NCBI RefSeq assembly: GCF_024053505.1
Contig: NZ_JAMXQS010000002.1
Location: 1 to 64,000 of the forward strand
DNA: 64,000 bases
Direction: 5' to 3'
DNA from: Mesorhizobium liriopis
GTDB lineage: Bacteria; Pseudomonadota; Alphaproteobacteria; Rhizobiales; Rhizobiaceae
A model generated the notes under the pieces. That model did not search any database. It was not told where the DNA came from and saw nothing but the letters and a program-made list of their open reading frames with translations. The stretch's first letter is position 1. Each line of letters opens with the position of its first letter. Shown here in pieces: positions 26,807 to 35,307 of this stretch. Position numbers and translations under genes: made by a program.

Positions 26807-27730
26807 ATGTTCAGGCTTGCGCATCTTTCCGACGTCCATCTTGGGCCCCTGCCGGATGTAAACTATCGGCAGCTCGCCTCCAAGCGGATGGTCGGCTATG
26901 TGAATTGGCACCGTAATCGCTCGGCCTTTCTGCATGACGACGTGCTGGACGCGATCGTCGCCGACATGCACGCACAGGCGCCCGATCATGTCGCCGTGAC
27001 CGGCGATCTCGTGAACCTCGCGCTCGACCGCGAGGTGGAACTTGCCCGTCTCTGGCTCGACATTCTGGGCCAGCCGCATGATGTTTCGGTGGTTCCCGGC
27101 AACCACGACGCCTATGTGCCCGGCGCCTTCGACAAGGCCTGTCTCGCCTGGGCGCCCTTCATGCAGGGCGACGGGCAAACCGAGACGCCTAAGCGCGAGA
27201 CATTCCCTTACCTGCGCGTTCGCGGCAACATCGCGCTGATCGGCGCCACATCGGCGCGTGCCTCCGCGCCCTTCATGGCGACCGGTTACTTCAAGGAGCG
27301 CCAGGCAGCACAACTCCGCACGCTACTCGCCGAGACAGGGCGGCAGAAGCTGTTCCGCGTCGTGATGATCCACCACCCGCCCGTTCGCGGTGCGGTACCC
27401 GCCCACAAGCGCCTGTTCGGCATCGGCCTGTTCCAGGATGCGGTGCGCGAAGAGGGCGCGGAACTGGTGCTGCATGGCCATTCGCACCTGCCGACGCTTC
27501 TCTCGATTGCGGGCCCACGCGGCCCCGTGCCGGTGGTTGGCGTCGCGGCCGGGGGCCAGTCGGTGGGAGCCTCCAAGCCGCCCGCCCAGTTCAACCTGAT
27601 CGAGGTGGATGGCGCGGCCCCCGACTGGAGCATCCGTTTGATCCGCCGCGGCCTGACGGAAAAAGGCAAGCCGGTCAGCGAGATTTCGAGCGAAGACCTG
27701 TCGCGCCCGCGTGTGATCCAGGCGAGCTAG
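26807..27730 (+). CDS. calcineurin-like metallophosphoesterase
   Basis: A 307-residue enzyme with all family motifs: LSDVHLG (Asp9, His11), VTGDLVN, VPGNHDAY, MIHHPPV and the closing LHGHSHLP. These bind two metals and act on phosphomono- or diesters, as in CpdA-type cyclic-nucleotide phosphodiesterases, which it resembles in size. No signal peptide, so cytoplasmic. Substrate unproven. Confidence 0.9.
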   Translation: MFRLAHLSDVHLGPLPDVNYRQLASKRMVGYVNWHRNRSAFLHDDVLDAIVADMHAQAPDHVAVTGDLVNLALDREVELARLWLDILGQPHDVSVVPGNHDAYVPGAFDKACLAWAPFMQGDGQTETPKRETFPYLRVRGNIALIGATSARASAPFMATGYFKERQAAQLRTLLAETGRQKLFRVVMIHHPPVRGAVPAHKRLFGIGLFQDAVREEGAELVLHGHSHLPTLLSIAGPRGPVPVVGVAAGGQSVGASKPPAQFNLIEVDGAAPDWSIRLIRRGLTEKGKPVSEISSEDLSRPRVIQAS

Positions 27731-27774
27731 ACCGGTCGAGGGTCAGCACCGGCGATCCGCCGGCGAACCCTTTT

Positions 27775-27981
27775 TCAGTCGAGACGCTTCTTCGCCTGAG
27801 AGCGTCCGCGCAGCCACAGCACGAGGAAGGGTGCGACGATGAAGAGCGCGGCGACCACGACCGCCGCCGTCATCGAGCGGCTTCCCAAGCCCACCATGAT
27901 CGTCGGCAGGAAATAGGCGAACAGCGCGAAGCCGAGCAGAAACAGCCCGGCGCCCAGCAGCGTCCTGCGGTTCTCGCTCAT
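27775..27981 (-). CDS. small two-helix membrane protein
   Basis: A 68-residue protein with two hydrophobic helices (about 9-31 and 37-57) and a basic tail RGRSQAKKRLD. Its start overlaps the stop of the upstream cation exporter gene by 4 bp, so it is co-translated. No recognised family; it may be an accessory of the exporter, or simply an operon mate. Confidence 0.7.
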   Translation of the reverse strand: MSENRRTLLGAGLFLLGFALFAYFLPTIMVGLGSRSMTAAVVVAALFIVAPFLVLWLRGRSQAKKRLD

Positions 27982-29078
27982 GCCGCCTCGCGCGGGGCAA
28001 CAGCCACCGCACAGGCGCAGCCGCCATCGGCGCAGAGCCCATATTCGGGCTCGACCGTGGCATGCTCGATGCCGTGCCGGGTGCGCAGGCGCTGCTTGAC
28101 GCCTGCGATCACCGTGCCGGGCTCCGCACCCTCACGCAAATGAACATGAAGCGTCGCCATGTGGCGTGCGCCATCGAGCGACCAGAGATGCATGTGGTGG
28201 ATGTCGCCCACGCCCGGCACATGCGCCTTGAGATCGGCCGCCACCTTGTCGCCATCGAGCGAAGCCGGCGCACCTTCCAGAAGCAGATGCCCGGATTCGC
28301 GCGTCAGCGCCCAGGCCGAACGGAACAGCAGAACGGCCACGAGCGCAGACAGGATCGGATCGATCGGCGTCCAGCCCGTCAGCATGATGATGCCTGCCGC
28401 CGCGAGTGCGGCGACCGATCCGAGCAGATCGCCCAGCACATGCAGCACGGCCCCCCGCATGTTGAGGTTCTGCGCCCCGCCCGAAAGCACGAAGAACGAG
28501 GCCACGTTCACCAAGAGACCCAGGCCTGCCACCACCAGCATCGGCCCGCCCAGAACGGGCTGCGGATCGACCACACGTTTGGCTGCCTCGAACAGGATGA
28601 AGAAGCCGATCAGGAAGACCGACAGGCCGTTCACGAAGGCGACCAGAGTCTTCACCCGGTCGAAGCCATAGGACAGCCGCGTGCTCGGGGCCCGTCCCGA
28701 CAGCGAGAACGCATACCAGGCGAGCCCCAGCGCGACGGTATCGGTCAGCATGTGCCCGGCATCGGCTAGAAGTGCGAGCGAGCCCGTCCACCAGCCGCCC
28801 AGCGCTTCCGCCACCATGAAGCCGCCGGTAAGCGAAGCTGCGACCATCACCCGCGTGCGGTTGCTGGTGTCGCCATGCACATGGCCGATCCCGCCATGGT
28901 CGTGCCCATGGTGATCGTGCCCATGGTGGCTGTGAGCGTGCGCGCCGTGGCCATGCGCATCATGCCCATGTGAATGGTCATGATGCGCATGACCCGCGTG
29001 GGAATTTCCAGGGCTGGAATGCCCATGGTCGGAATGCCCACGGGCGGAATGATCGTGATGCGAATGATCCTGCGCCAT
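27978..29078 (-). CDS. cation diffusion facilitator (zinc exporter type)
   Basis: A 366-residue inner-membrane metal/proton antiporter. The first 70 residues are exceptionally His-rich (HSHHDHSARGHSDHGHS and on), a metal-collecting tail. Six membrane helices follow; helix 2 has LADAGHMLTD and helix 5 has HVLGDLLGS, the HD-HD zinc site of ZnT/ZitB proteins. The cytoplasmic domain includes DIHHMHLWSLDG. The C-terminus ends in a CADGGCAC cluster, an added metal site. Start MAQDH preferred over MKAIM four codons earlier. Confidence 0.93.
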   Translation of the reverse strand: MAQDHSHHDHSARGHSDHGHSSPGNSHAGHAHHDHSHGHDAHGHGAHAHSHHGHDHHGHDHGGIGHVHGDTSNRTRVMVAASLTGGFMVAEALGGWWTGSLALLADAGHMLTDTVALGLAWYAFSLSGRAPSTRLSYGFDRVKTLVAFVNGLSVFLIGFFILFEAAKRVVDPQPVLGGPMLVVAGLGLLVNVASFFVLSGGAQNLNMRGAVLHVLGDLLGSVAALAAAGIIMLTGWTPIDPILSALVAVLLFRSAWALTRESGHLLLEGAPASLDGDKVAADLKAHVPGVGDIHHMHLWSLDGARHMATLHVHLREGAEPGTVIAGVKQRLRTRHGIEHATVEPEYGLCADGGCACAVAVAPREAA

Positions 29079-29105
29079 GATCGCTTTCATCTGTGGCAGC
29101 TGTTG

Positions 29106-29780
29106 TCAGCCGGCCCGGCAATCCTCCAGTCGCCGCTTCTGTTGCCCTTCGTCACCGAAATTCTCGGGTGAAAGCCAAGCCTCGAAGCCGGCGCGGATCG
29201 CGGGCCAGTCCTTTTCGATCATGGCATACCATGCCGTGTCGCGGTTTTCACCCTTGACCACCATATGCTGGCGGAACACGCCTTCGTGTGTGAAGCCGAA
29301 CCGCTCCGCCGCGCGCTTGGACGGCTCGTTGCGGTTGTTGCATTTCCACTCGAAGCGGCGATAGCCGAGCCGGTCGAAGATATAGGAGGCGAAGAGGAAC
29401 AGCGCCTCGGTCGCCGCGGGCTTTCGCGAAACGAGCGGCCCCCAATAGATGTTGCCGATCTCGGCCACCCCATTCGCCGCATCGATCCGCATCAAGGTCT
29501 GTCGCCCGGCCACCTTGCCCGATGCCTTGTCGATCACCGCGAAGAAGAGCGGATCGGCGCTTGCTTCCGCTTTCTGAAGCCATGCCTCGAACGCCTCGCG
29601 CGATTCCGGCGGGTTTTCGAACAGCCAGCGGAAGCGCTCGCCGATATCGGCAATGCTCGACGCTTCGAAGAGGTCGTCCCCGTGGGCAGCGGCGCTCAAC
29701 GGCTCGAGCCGCACATATCGCCCCTCCAGCACCACGCGTTCCGGCACCGGCGCGCCGCGCCAATTCGAAAGGTTGTCCAT
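29106..29780 (-). CDS. RimJ/RimL-type GNAT acetyltransferase
   Basis: A 224-residue acetyltransferase of the ribosomal-protein type. Marks are the N-terminal LEGRYVRLEPLS, the central GNIYWGPLVSRKPAATEALFLFASYIF acetyl-CoA region and CNNRNEPSKRAAERFGFTHEG. Relatives acetylate protein N-termini or small amines. The ATG at 29780 gives the family start (MDNLSNWRGA); a frame 30 codons longer is rejected as out of family. Confidence 0.87.
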   Translation of the reverse strand: MDNLSNWRGAPVPERVVLEGRYVRLEPLSAAAHGDDLFEASSIADIGERFRWLFENPPESREAFEAWLQKAEASADPLFFAVIDKASGKVAGRQTLMRIDAANGVAEIGNIYWGPLVSRKPAATEALFLFASYIFDRLGYRRFEWKCNNRNEPSKRAAERFGFTHEGVFRQHMVVKGENRDTAWYAMIEKDWPAIRAGFEAWLSPENFGDEGQQKRRLEDCRAG

Positions 29781-29867
29781 CGCAGTTTCCCCGGCTCGAT
29801 ATGCGGTCCGTGCCTGCTCGGGCCACAAGCCGCAAGGGCCATCACCGGAGCGCGGGCTGCGCCACGA

Positions 29868-29900
29868 CAAAAAAGGGCGGCCCGAGAGCCACCCCTTTTC
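29868..29900 (-). terminator. terminator-like hairpin after the DUF533 gene
   Basis: AAAAGGGCGG and CCACCCCTTTT pair with one mismatch around loop CCCGAGAG, with T-runs on both strands. It separates the DUF533 gene (minus strand, stop at 29980) from the acetyltransferase gene. Confidence 0.65.
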
Positions 29901-29960
29901 GCGAACCGTGCTTGGGAGGAGGAAAGCCGATCCGATTGCTGAGAGGCTGCACCTTTATGG

Positions 29961-29975
29961 TTAACAGCCCGTTAA
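29961..29975. promoter_or_regulatory. full CtrA box TTAA-N7-TTAA
   Basis: TTAACAGCCCGTTAA matches the CtrA consensus TTAA-N7-TTAA exactly, and the minus strand reads TTAACGGGCTGTTAAC. It lies between the DUF533 stop and the acetyltransferase start, 180 bases upstream of the latter but with a terminator hairpin between. Whether CtrA acts on a promoter here is unknown. Confidence 0.45.
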
Positions 29976-29979
29976 GATC

Positions 29980-30825
29980 TCAGACGGTCGGCGCGGCCGG
30001 CACCGTGGCGCTCTTCACTGTCGCCTCGATATGGTCGATCAGCGCATCTTCGAGGCCCAGACGGCCGGCGAGCTGGTCGAGAAAGCCGCGTTCGGCGCGG
30101 CTGTCGGCATCGACGGCCAGACGCGCGGCGGTGTAAAGCTCGACCTTCTGCGCCTCGGTCTGCGCGCCCGACACGATGCTGTCGAGATCGATCGGCTTCT
30201 TCAGCTCGTCCTGCAGGAACTGACCCGCCTCATCCTCGAGACCGGCGGTCTGCGAACGGTCGCCGATGCGGGCCAGTTCCTCTTCATCGACCTGACCGTC
30301 GGCCTTGGCGGCTGCGATCATCACGCGGATCAGGGTCAGGGCGAAGTCGTTCTCGCCCTGCGGCGCCGATGCCGGGTGGAAATCCGTGTTGGCGGGTGGC
30401 GGCAGAAGCTCGGGCTCGGCCGTGCCGGTGTTCGGCACTTCCTGCGGGCTCTTGCCGGCCTGATGATCCTGATAGGCCTTGTAGGCCATGGAGGCGATGG
30501 CAGCCAGACCGCCGAGCTTGATGGCCGAGCCCGCGATGCCACGACCTGCCCCCGTGCCCAGCACGCCCGCCAGAATGGCGCCCGCCGCGATCGGGTTGTT
30601 GCGCGCCGTTTCGAATACCTGACCGGCCGCCCCCTTGATGCCGTCCGAGGAGCCGAGCCTGTCGGTCAAGCCACCCAGGCCACCGCCTTGGCCGCCGAAG
30701 CCACCGCTCCGGCCGCCTGTGAGCCCGCCCAGCAAGTCACCGAGACCACCGCCTGCGCCCTGACTGGAGCGTCCCTGCGCGCCTGCGCCGAGAAAACTAT
30801 CGAGCAGCTTCTTGGGGTCGAACAT
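29980..30825 (-). CDS. DUF533 / TerB-like membrane-associated protein
   Basis: A 281-residue protein. The first 75 residues are a Gly-rich low-complexity region (GGGLGDLLGGLTGGRSGGFGG). A hydrophobic segment (about 85-120, NPIAAGAILAGVLGTGAG) may associate with membrane. The C-terminal part (about 165-270) is a DUF533/TerB-like helical domain with ALTLIRVMIAAAKADGQVDEEE, an acidic metal-binding pattern. YebE is the E. coli relative, an envelope-stress gene. GGAGG lies nine bases before the ATG, which fixes the start. Confidence 0.87.
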   Translation of the reverse strand: MFDPKKLLDSFLGAGAQGRSSQGAGGGLGDLLGGLTGGRSGGFGGQGGGLGGLTDRLGSSDGIKGAAGQVFETARNNPIAAGAILAGVLGTGAGRGIAGSAIKLGGLAAIASMAYKAYQDHQAGKSPQEVPNTGTAEPELLPPPANTDFHPASAPQGENDFALTLIRVMIAAAKADGQVDEEELARIGDRSQTAGLEDEAGQFLQDELKKPIDLDSIVSGAQTEAQKVELYTAARLAVDADSRAERGFLDQLAGRLGLEDALIDHIEATVKSATVPAAPTV

Positions 30826-30920
30826 GCCGTATTCCTCCGTTTCGGGTTCTGCCGGCTTGCCCGGCTTCCTCGTGGAGGTAGGAAGTGCTCGATCGAATGC
30901 AATGAACCGAAAGGGAAAAC

Positions 30921-31823
30921 CTAGCGGCTTGCGGCCAGAAGCGCCTGTTTCTGCCGCTCCGCGAAACGCAGGCGGTCCGCATCGGAATATTCGTCGATGC
31001 AGGCCGCGCACGAGATCCCCTCGCGATAATGCGCCGAGCGCCGGTCCTCCGCCGTCAGCGGCCGGCCGCAGGCGTGGCACAGGCTCGCTTCGCCTTCCAC
31101 CAGCCCATGGCCGATGCCGACACGCTCGTCGAACACGAAGCACTCGCCCTGCCACAGGCTTTGTTCCGCCGGCACTTCCTCCAGATAGCGCAGAATGCCG
31201 CCCTTGAGGTGATAAACGTCCTCCACCCCGATCTGGCGCAGGTAAGCGCTCGCCTTCTCGCAGCGGATGCCGCCCGTGCAGAACATGGCGACGGGGCGCC
31301 CTTCCATGGCCGCGCGATGCTCTCCCGCCCAGGCTGGAAAATCGCGGAAGCTCTCGGTTTCAGGATCGACCGCGTTCTGGAACGTGCCGAGCGCGACCTC
31401 GTATCCGTTGCGCGTGTCGATCACGAGCGTTTGGGGGTTCGCGATCAGCGCGTTCCAGTCCTGCGGTTCGACATAGGTGCCCACCAGTCTGTTGGGGTCG
31501 ATGCCCTCCACGCCCATCGACACGATCTCGCGCTTGAGCCGCACCTTCATGCGCTTGAACGGTTCCTCGCGTGCTGTGGAGCGCTTGACGTCCATGGCAG
31601 CGAGCGCGGGGATCAGGTCGCGCAGGTGAACGAGCAGCGCGTCGATCGCACTTTCTTCGCCTGCCACCGTGCCGTTGATGCCCTCATGGGCGAGAAGGAG
31701 CGTGCCCTTGATCTTTCGCGCGCAGCAAAAGGCCGCAAGCTTCGTTTTCAAGCCTTCCAGCCCCTCGAGCGGGGTGAAGTGATAGAGCGCTGCGACTGAA
31801 AAGGGACCGGGGGTGGAAACCAT
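30921..31823 (-). CDS. trhO: tRNA uridine(34) hydroxylase TrhO
   Basis: A 300-residue rhodanese-fold protein of the UPF0176/YceA family. The N-terminal TrhO domain opens with ALYHFTPLEGLEGLKTKL and GTLLLAHEGINGTVAG; the rhodanese domain holds the reactive cysteine in MFCTGGIRCEK. The C-terminal zinc-type cysteines are in CHACGRPL and SCAACIDEY. TrhO adds oxygen to U34 of some tRNAs as a first step to cmo5U/mo5U-type modification. Cytoplasmic and monocistronic in this view. Confidence 0.93.
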   Translation of the reverse strand: MVSTPGPFSVAALYHFTPLEGLEGLKTKLAAFCCARKIKGTLLLAHEGINGTVAGEESAIDALLVHLRDLIPALAAMDVKRSTAREEPFKRMKVRLKREIVSMGVEGIDPNRLVGTYVEPQDWNALIANPQTLVIDTRNGYEVALGTFQNAVDPETESFRDFPAWAGEHRAAMEGRPVAMFCTGGIRCEKASAYLRQIGVEDVYHLKGGILRYLEEVPAEQSLWQGECFVFDERVGIGHGLVEGEASLCHACGRPLTAEDRRSAHYREGISCAACIDEYSDADRLRFAERQKQALLAASR

Positions 31824-31934
31824 GATGGGCGTCAGCTAGGCCGGCACGGCACCCAGTGCAAGCCTGTCTTCGTCCACCTCCCCGCCGCCACCCGCCATCC
31901 TGCGCCTCCAACGGATGCGAGGCGGAAAAACAGC

Positions 31935-32723
31935 ATGTTCGACAAGGTGGCGCGCAACTCCATCATCCAGGCGGCCTGGGAACGGGGGTTGGACCCTGCC
32001 GCCGTTCTGGCGGTGGCCGAGGTGGAAAGCGGTGGCCGGGCCCTGGCGCTGGTGGAAGGCAGGCTCGAACCGCTGATCCGCTGGGAGGGCCATTATTTCC
32101 ACCGCCGCCTGCCGAGCTACCTGCGCGAAATCGCACGTGCGAACGGCCTTTCCCACCCCCAGGCCGGAGCAATTCCCAATCCGCCCGACCAGCCCGCGCG
32201 CTGGCGGCTGCTCAAGCGCGCCAAGGCGATGAATCGCGACGCCGCATGGGAATCCACCTCATGGGGCATCGGCCAGGTCATGGGCGCGAGCTGGCGGCGC
32301 ATGGGCTACCGCGACGTCGCGCCGCTCGTGGCCGAGGCGCGTGAAGGCATTCTCGGTCAGGCTCGCCTGATGACCCGCTTCATCGCCGTCACACGGTTGA
32401 ACGACCCGCTCGAGCGCGAGGACTGGGCAGCTTTCGCGCGCGGCTATAACGGGCCGAACTATCGACAGAACGCTTACGACACCAAGCTCGAAGACAGCTT
32501 CAAGCGCCATGCGCCGGCCACGCCGCTTTTTCCCGGTGCCATCGGCGCACGTGTTCGCCGGCTTCAAACGGCCCTTGCGGGCCACGATCCGCAGATCAAG
32601 CCGGATGGCAGGTTCGGCCCGCTGACGGAAGCGGCCCTTTTTCGCTTTCAGGCGGAGAAGGGCCTGAAAGTGGATGGCATCGCCGGCCCGCAAACCTTTC
32701 GCGCGCTGGGCGTTGCCGGTTGA
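31935..32723 (+). CDS. N-acetylmuramidase (DUF3380) with peptidoglycan-binding domain
   Basis: A 262-residue two-domain protein. Residues 10-190 match the N-acetylmuramidase family PF11860: VAEVESGG (probable catalytic Glu31) and LIRWEGHYFHRRLP, then STSWGIGQVMG and FARGYNGPNY. Residues about 200-260 are a PG_binding_1 repeat (GARVRRLQTAL, FGPLTEAALFRFQAEKGLKVDGIAG). No signal peptide is seen, as in phage endolysins, yet no other phage gene is near. It is followed 31 bases later by the KDPG aldolase gene. Confidence 0.88.
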   Translation: MFDKVARNSIIQAAWERGLDPAAVLAVAEVESGGRALALVEGRLEPLIRWEGHYFHRRLPSYLREIARANGLSHPQAGAIPNPPDQPARWRLLKRAKAMNRDAAWESTSWGIGQVMGASWRRMGYRDVAPLVAEAREGILGQARLMTRFIAVTRLNDPLEREDWAAFARGYNGPNYRQNAYDTKLEDSFKRHAPATPLFPGAIGARVRRLQTALAGHDPQIKPDGRFGPLTEAALFRFQAEKGLKVDGIAGPQTFRALGVAG

Positions 32724-32754
32724 TCGAAGCGAAAATCGGGTATACCGCGAACAG

Positions 32755-33390
32755 ATGGCCCATCGCTCGCAAGACCTCGTTTCGCTTCTCGGCAACCAGA
32801 CCGTGATCCCCGTGATCCGCATCGCGGATGCGGCCCATGCCGTGCCGCTCGCGCGCGCACTGGCACGCGGCGGCTTGCGGCTGATCGAGATCACGCTGCG
32901 CACCGATGCGGCTCTCGAATCGATCCGCCTCGCCTCACAGGAAGTGCCCGAAGCCGTGGTGGGTGCGGGCACGATCCTGTCGCCGCGCCAGTATGAAGAG
33001 GCGGCAGAAGCCGGGGCGCGCTTCATCGTCAGCCCCGGCATCACGCAGGCGCTTCTGAAAACCGCCGAGGACAGCGAGGTCCCCTTCCTTCCCGGCGCCA
33101 CCACGGCATCCGAAGTGATGGAAGCGCGCGACGCGGGCCTCTCCTTCCTGAAATTCTTTCCCGCCGAACAGGCCGGCGGCGCCTCCTTTCTCAAGGCGCT
33201 TTCGGCCCCCATTCCCGACATCCGCTTCTGCCCCACCGGCGGCGTGAGTGCGGCGAACGCGGTGAGCTACCTCTCGCTTCCCAACGTCGCCTGCGTCGGC
33301 GGTTCCTGGGTCGCGCCCGACTCGGCAGTGGAAGCCGGCGACTGGGACCGCGTCGAGCAGCTCGCGCGCGAGGCGTCGGGTCTGCGCTGA
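32755..33390 (+). CDS. eda: 2-dehydro-3-deoxyphosphogluconate aldolase (KDPG aldolase)
   Basis: A 211-residue class I aldolase cleaving KDPG to pyruvate and glyceraldehyde-3-phosphate in the Entner-Doudoroff pathway. The Schiff-base lysine is Lys133 in LSFLKFFPAE, with Glu45 in LIEITLRT, phosphate loop PTGGVS and GAGTIL. The start is the ATG at 32755; a longer frame begins within the muramidase gene. The edd and zwf genes are not in this window. Standalone placement behind a muramidase gene looks accidental. Confidence 0.93.
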   Translation: MAHRSQDLVSLLGNQTVIPVIRIADAAHAVPLARALARGGLRLIEITLRTDAALESIRLASQEVPEAVVGAGTILSPRQYEEAAEAGARFIVSPGITQALLKTAEDSEVPFLPGATTASEVMEARDAGLSFLKFFPAEQAGGASFLKALSAPIPDIRFCPTGGVSAANAVSYLSLPNVACVGGSWVAPDSAVEAGDWDRVEQLAREASGLR

Positions 33391-33427
33391 GCGCCCGACG
33401 CGTTCGCTGCGAGTCGCGGCGTTTCCT

Positions 33428-34270
33428 CTACTTCTGCACCACGATTTCGAGATAGTCGCTCGGGGCCACCACCGTGCCGTCATCGGCGCGGTTGAAGCGG
33501 CCGATCAACGCGAAGATATCCCGTTCGAGTTCGCTCTGCCTGTCTTCCGGCAGCGAGGCGAACGCCTTGTGGACCGGCCCGTACCAACTGCGGAAGACGT
33601 CCAGCCAATGCTCCGGCGAGCGATAGCGGAACGCAAACGAACGAGGCGTCGCCGTGATGCCGCGCGCAGCACCGAACAGTTCGTCGAGCCGCGCCTTCGT
33701 GCCCCACAAGGCCGGCGACTTCACGCCCGGCAAAGGCGGAACATAGGTGCCGAGCAGCTTGAAAAGCTGCCCGACAAAGCCGTCCGGCGTCCAGTTCGCC
33801 ATGCCGATCTTGCCGCCGCGCCTACAAACCCGCAGCATTTCGCGGGCAGCCTGATCCTGATCGGGCGTGAACATCACGCCGAAGGTCGAGACCACGGCAT
33901 CGAAGCTTTCATCGTCGAAGGGCAATGCTTCCGCATCGGCCGGCTGGAACGTGACATCGAGACCTTCGGCCTCGGCCCGCGCGCGACCCCGCTCCAGCAA
34001 AGCCGGCACATAGTCGGTCGATGTCACGCGGCACCAGCGCCGTGCAGCCGCAAGCGTGGCATTGCCGTTGCCGGCAGCGACATCCAGCACGGTCTGGCCG
34101 GCACGCAGATCGAGCGTCTCGCACAGACTTTCGCCCACGATCTGCAGGGTCGTGCCGACCACCGCATAATTGCCTGATGCCCAGGCCCCCTGCTGGCGCT
34201 GCTTGAGGGCAACGAAATCCGTCCGGCCGGCTGCGGGCGCGGTTTTTTCGAGAACAGTGGCGGTTTCCAT
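33428..34270 (-). CDS. class I SAM-dependent methyltransferase
   Basis: A 280-residue methyltransferase. Motif I is VLDVAAGNGNATLAAAR; motif II (TSTDYVPALLERGRARAEAEG) and AEALPFDDESFDAVVSTFGVMFTP follow in the UbiE/COQ5-like order. Substrate unknown. AAAGGAGAAAG directly before the ATG at 34270 decides the start. It lies 229 bases downstream of the HxlR regulator gene on the same strand, so that regulator may control it. Confidence 0.88.
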   Translation of the reverse strand: METATVLEKTAPAAGRTDFVALKQRQQGAWASGNYAVVGTTLQIVGESLCETLDLRAGQTVLDVAAGNGNATLAAARRWCRVTSTDYVPALLERGRARAEAEGLDVTFQPADAEALPFDDESFDAVVSTFGVMFTPDQDQAAREMLRVCRRGGKIGMANWTPDGFVGQLFKLLGTYVPPLPGVKSPALWGTKARLDELFGAARGITATPRSFAFRYRSPEHWLDVFRSWYGPVHKAFASLPEDRQSELERDIFALIGRFNRADDGTVVAPSDYLEIVVQK

Positions 34271-34499
34271 GATCTTTCTCCTTTCTGGCAAAGAGCAGAT
34301 GTGAGGGTCGGGCGTTCTCCCACCGAAAACTTCCTGCTCACGGCTGCTCGCGACAGGCATGGGTACGGGCAGTCCTTGCCGCCCGCGCGCTCTGCCTGTT
34401 GAGAAAAGGATGCCTCCGATCCGAGACAGCCGGCCAGTGTAGGAAGTGTAGCGCCACCGGTACAAATTATGGATCGGCCCGCACCGGTCGCCCAGCTGT

Positions 34500-35183
34500 T
34501 CAGGCCGTCGCGTAGGAGCTGCGCACCATCCAGTGGTTGATCGAAGCCGCCAGATCGGCATTGCCGATCAGCATGATCTTGTCTCGGGCGATCTGCGCCT
34601 GCAGGCTGGAATAGCCCATCCATGCCGATGTCAGGGCCTTGAGGTCGGCCGTGACGAAGAGGTCGACATCGAAGCCCGGATCGATGAGGCAGAGATCGAT
34701 CGGCACGCCCGGCTTGGCGATCAGCCAATAGCTTTGCTCGGCCTTCGGCAGTTCGGGATAGGTGAATTTGATGACGCTGCGCCGCGCTTGCGGCATCGCC
34801 TTGGCGTCGATCTTGCGCCGCATGTTCCACATCAGAAGCCGCGCATCGAGACGTTCGAGGGTCACATCCGCGTCGATGTTGCGATGGGCCCATTCGCCCA
34901 GCGCATGAACGATCGGCGCCAGCTCGTCGGCGATCGCCGTGCTGCGATAGCTGATCTCACCGCTCGCGCTGTTTTCGAAGCGGGTAATCAGCCCATGCTC
35001 CTCCATCTCGCGCAGCCGCTTCGTCATCAGCGTGGGCGAGATCCCCGGCACGCCGCGACGGATTTCGTTGAAGCGGGAGGAGCCCGACCAGATTTCGCTG
35101 AGGATCAGAAGCGTCCAGCGCGGCTCCAGAACCTCGCACGCCTTGGCGACGGGGCAGAAGTGATTATAGCAATCGTTCGACAT
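34500..35183 (-). CDS. HxlR-family regulator with C-terminal SCP2-like domain
   Basis: A 227-residue regulator. Residues 8-100 are an HxlR winged helix: CPVAKACEVLEPRWTLLILSEIW, RFNEIRRGVPGISPTLMTKRLREMEEHGLI. The remaining 125 residues resemble an SCP2-type sterol-carrier domain (FDVDLFVTADLKALTSAWMG), a known fusion in HxlR proteins that could bind a lipid-like ligand. Cys5 and Cys10 near the N-terminus are of the kind used as redox or aldehyde sensors in HxlR proteins. Confidence 0.85.
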   Translation of the reverse strand: MSNDCYNHFCPVAKACEVLEPRWTLLILSEIWSGSSRFNEIRRGVPGISPTLMTKRLREMEEHGLITRFENSASGEISYRSTAIADELAPIVHALGEWAHRNIDADVTLERLDARLLMWNMRRKIDAKAMPQARRSVIKFTYPELPKAEQSYWLIAKPGVPIDLCLIDPGFDVDLFVTADLKALTSAWMGYSSLQAQIARDKIMLIGNADLAASINHWMVRSSYATA

Positions 35184-35307
35184 GGAAGCGCTCCGAACGC
35201 ATCCCTATTGCATCAGCGAACCGTCATCCGATCTGTGAACCATAGCACTTTGCGACGCTTTGAAGAAGCCGGGGCGTTCCCGGCTCTTCTCCCGGCCTCT
35301 CGCGAGT

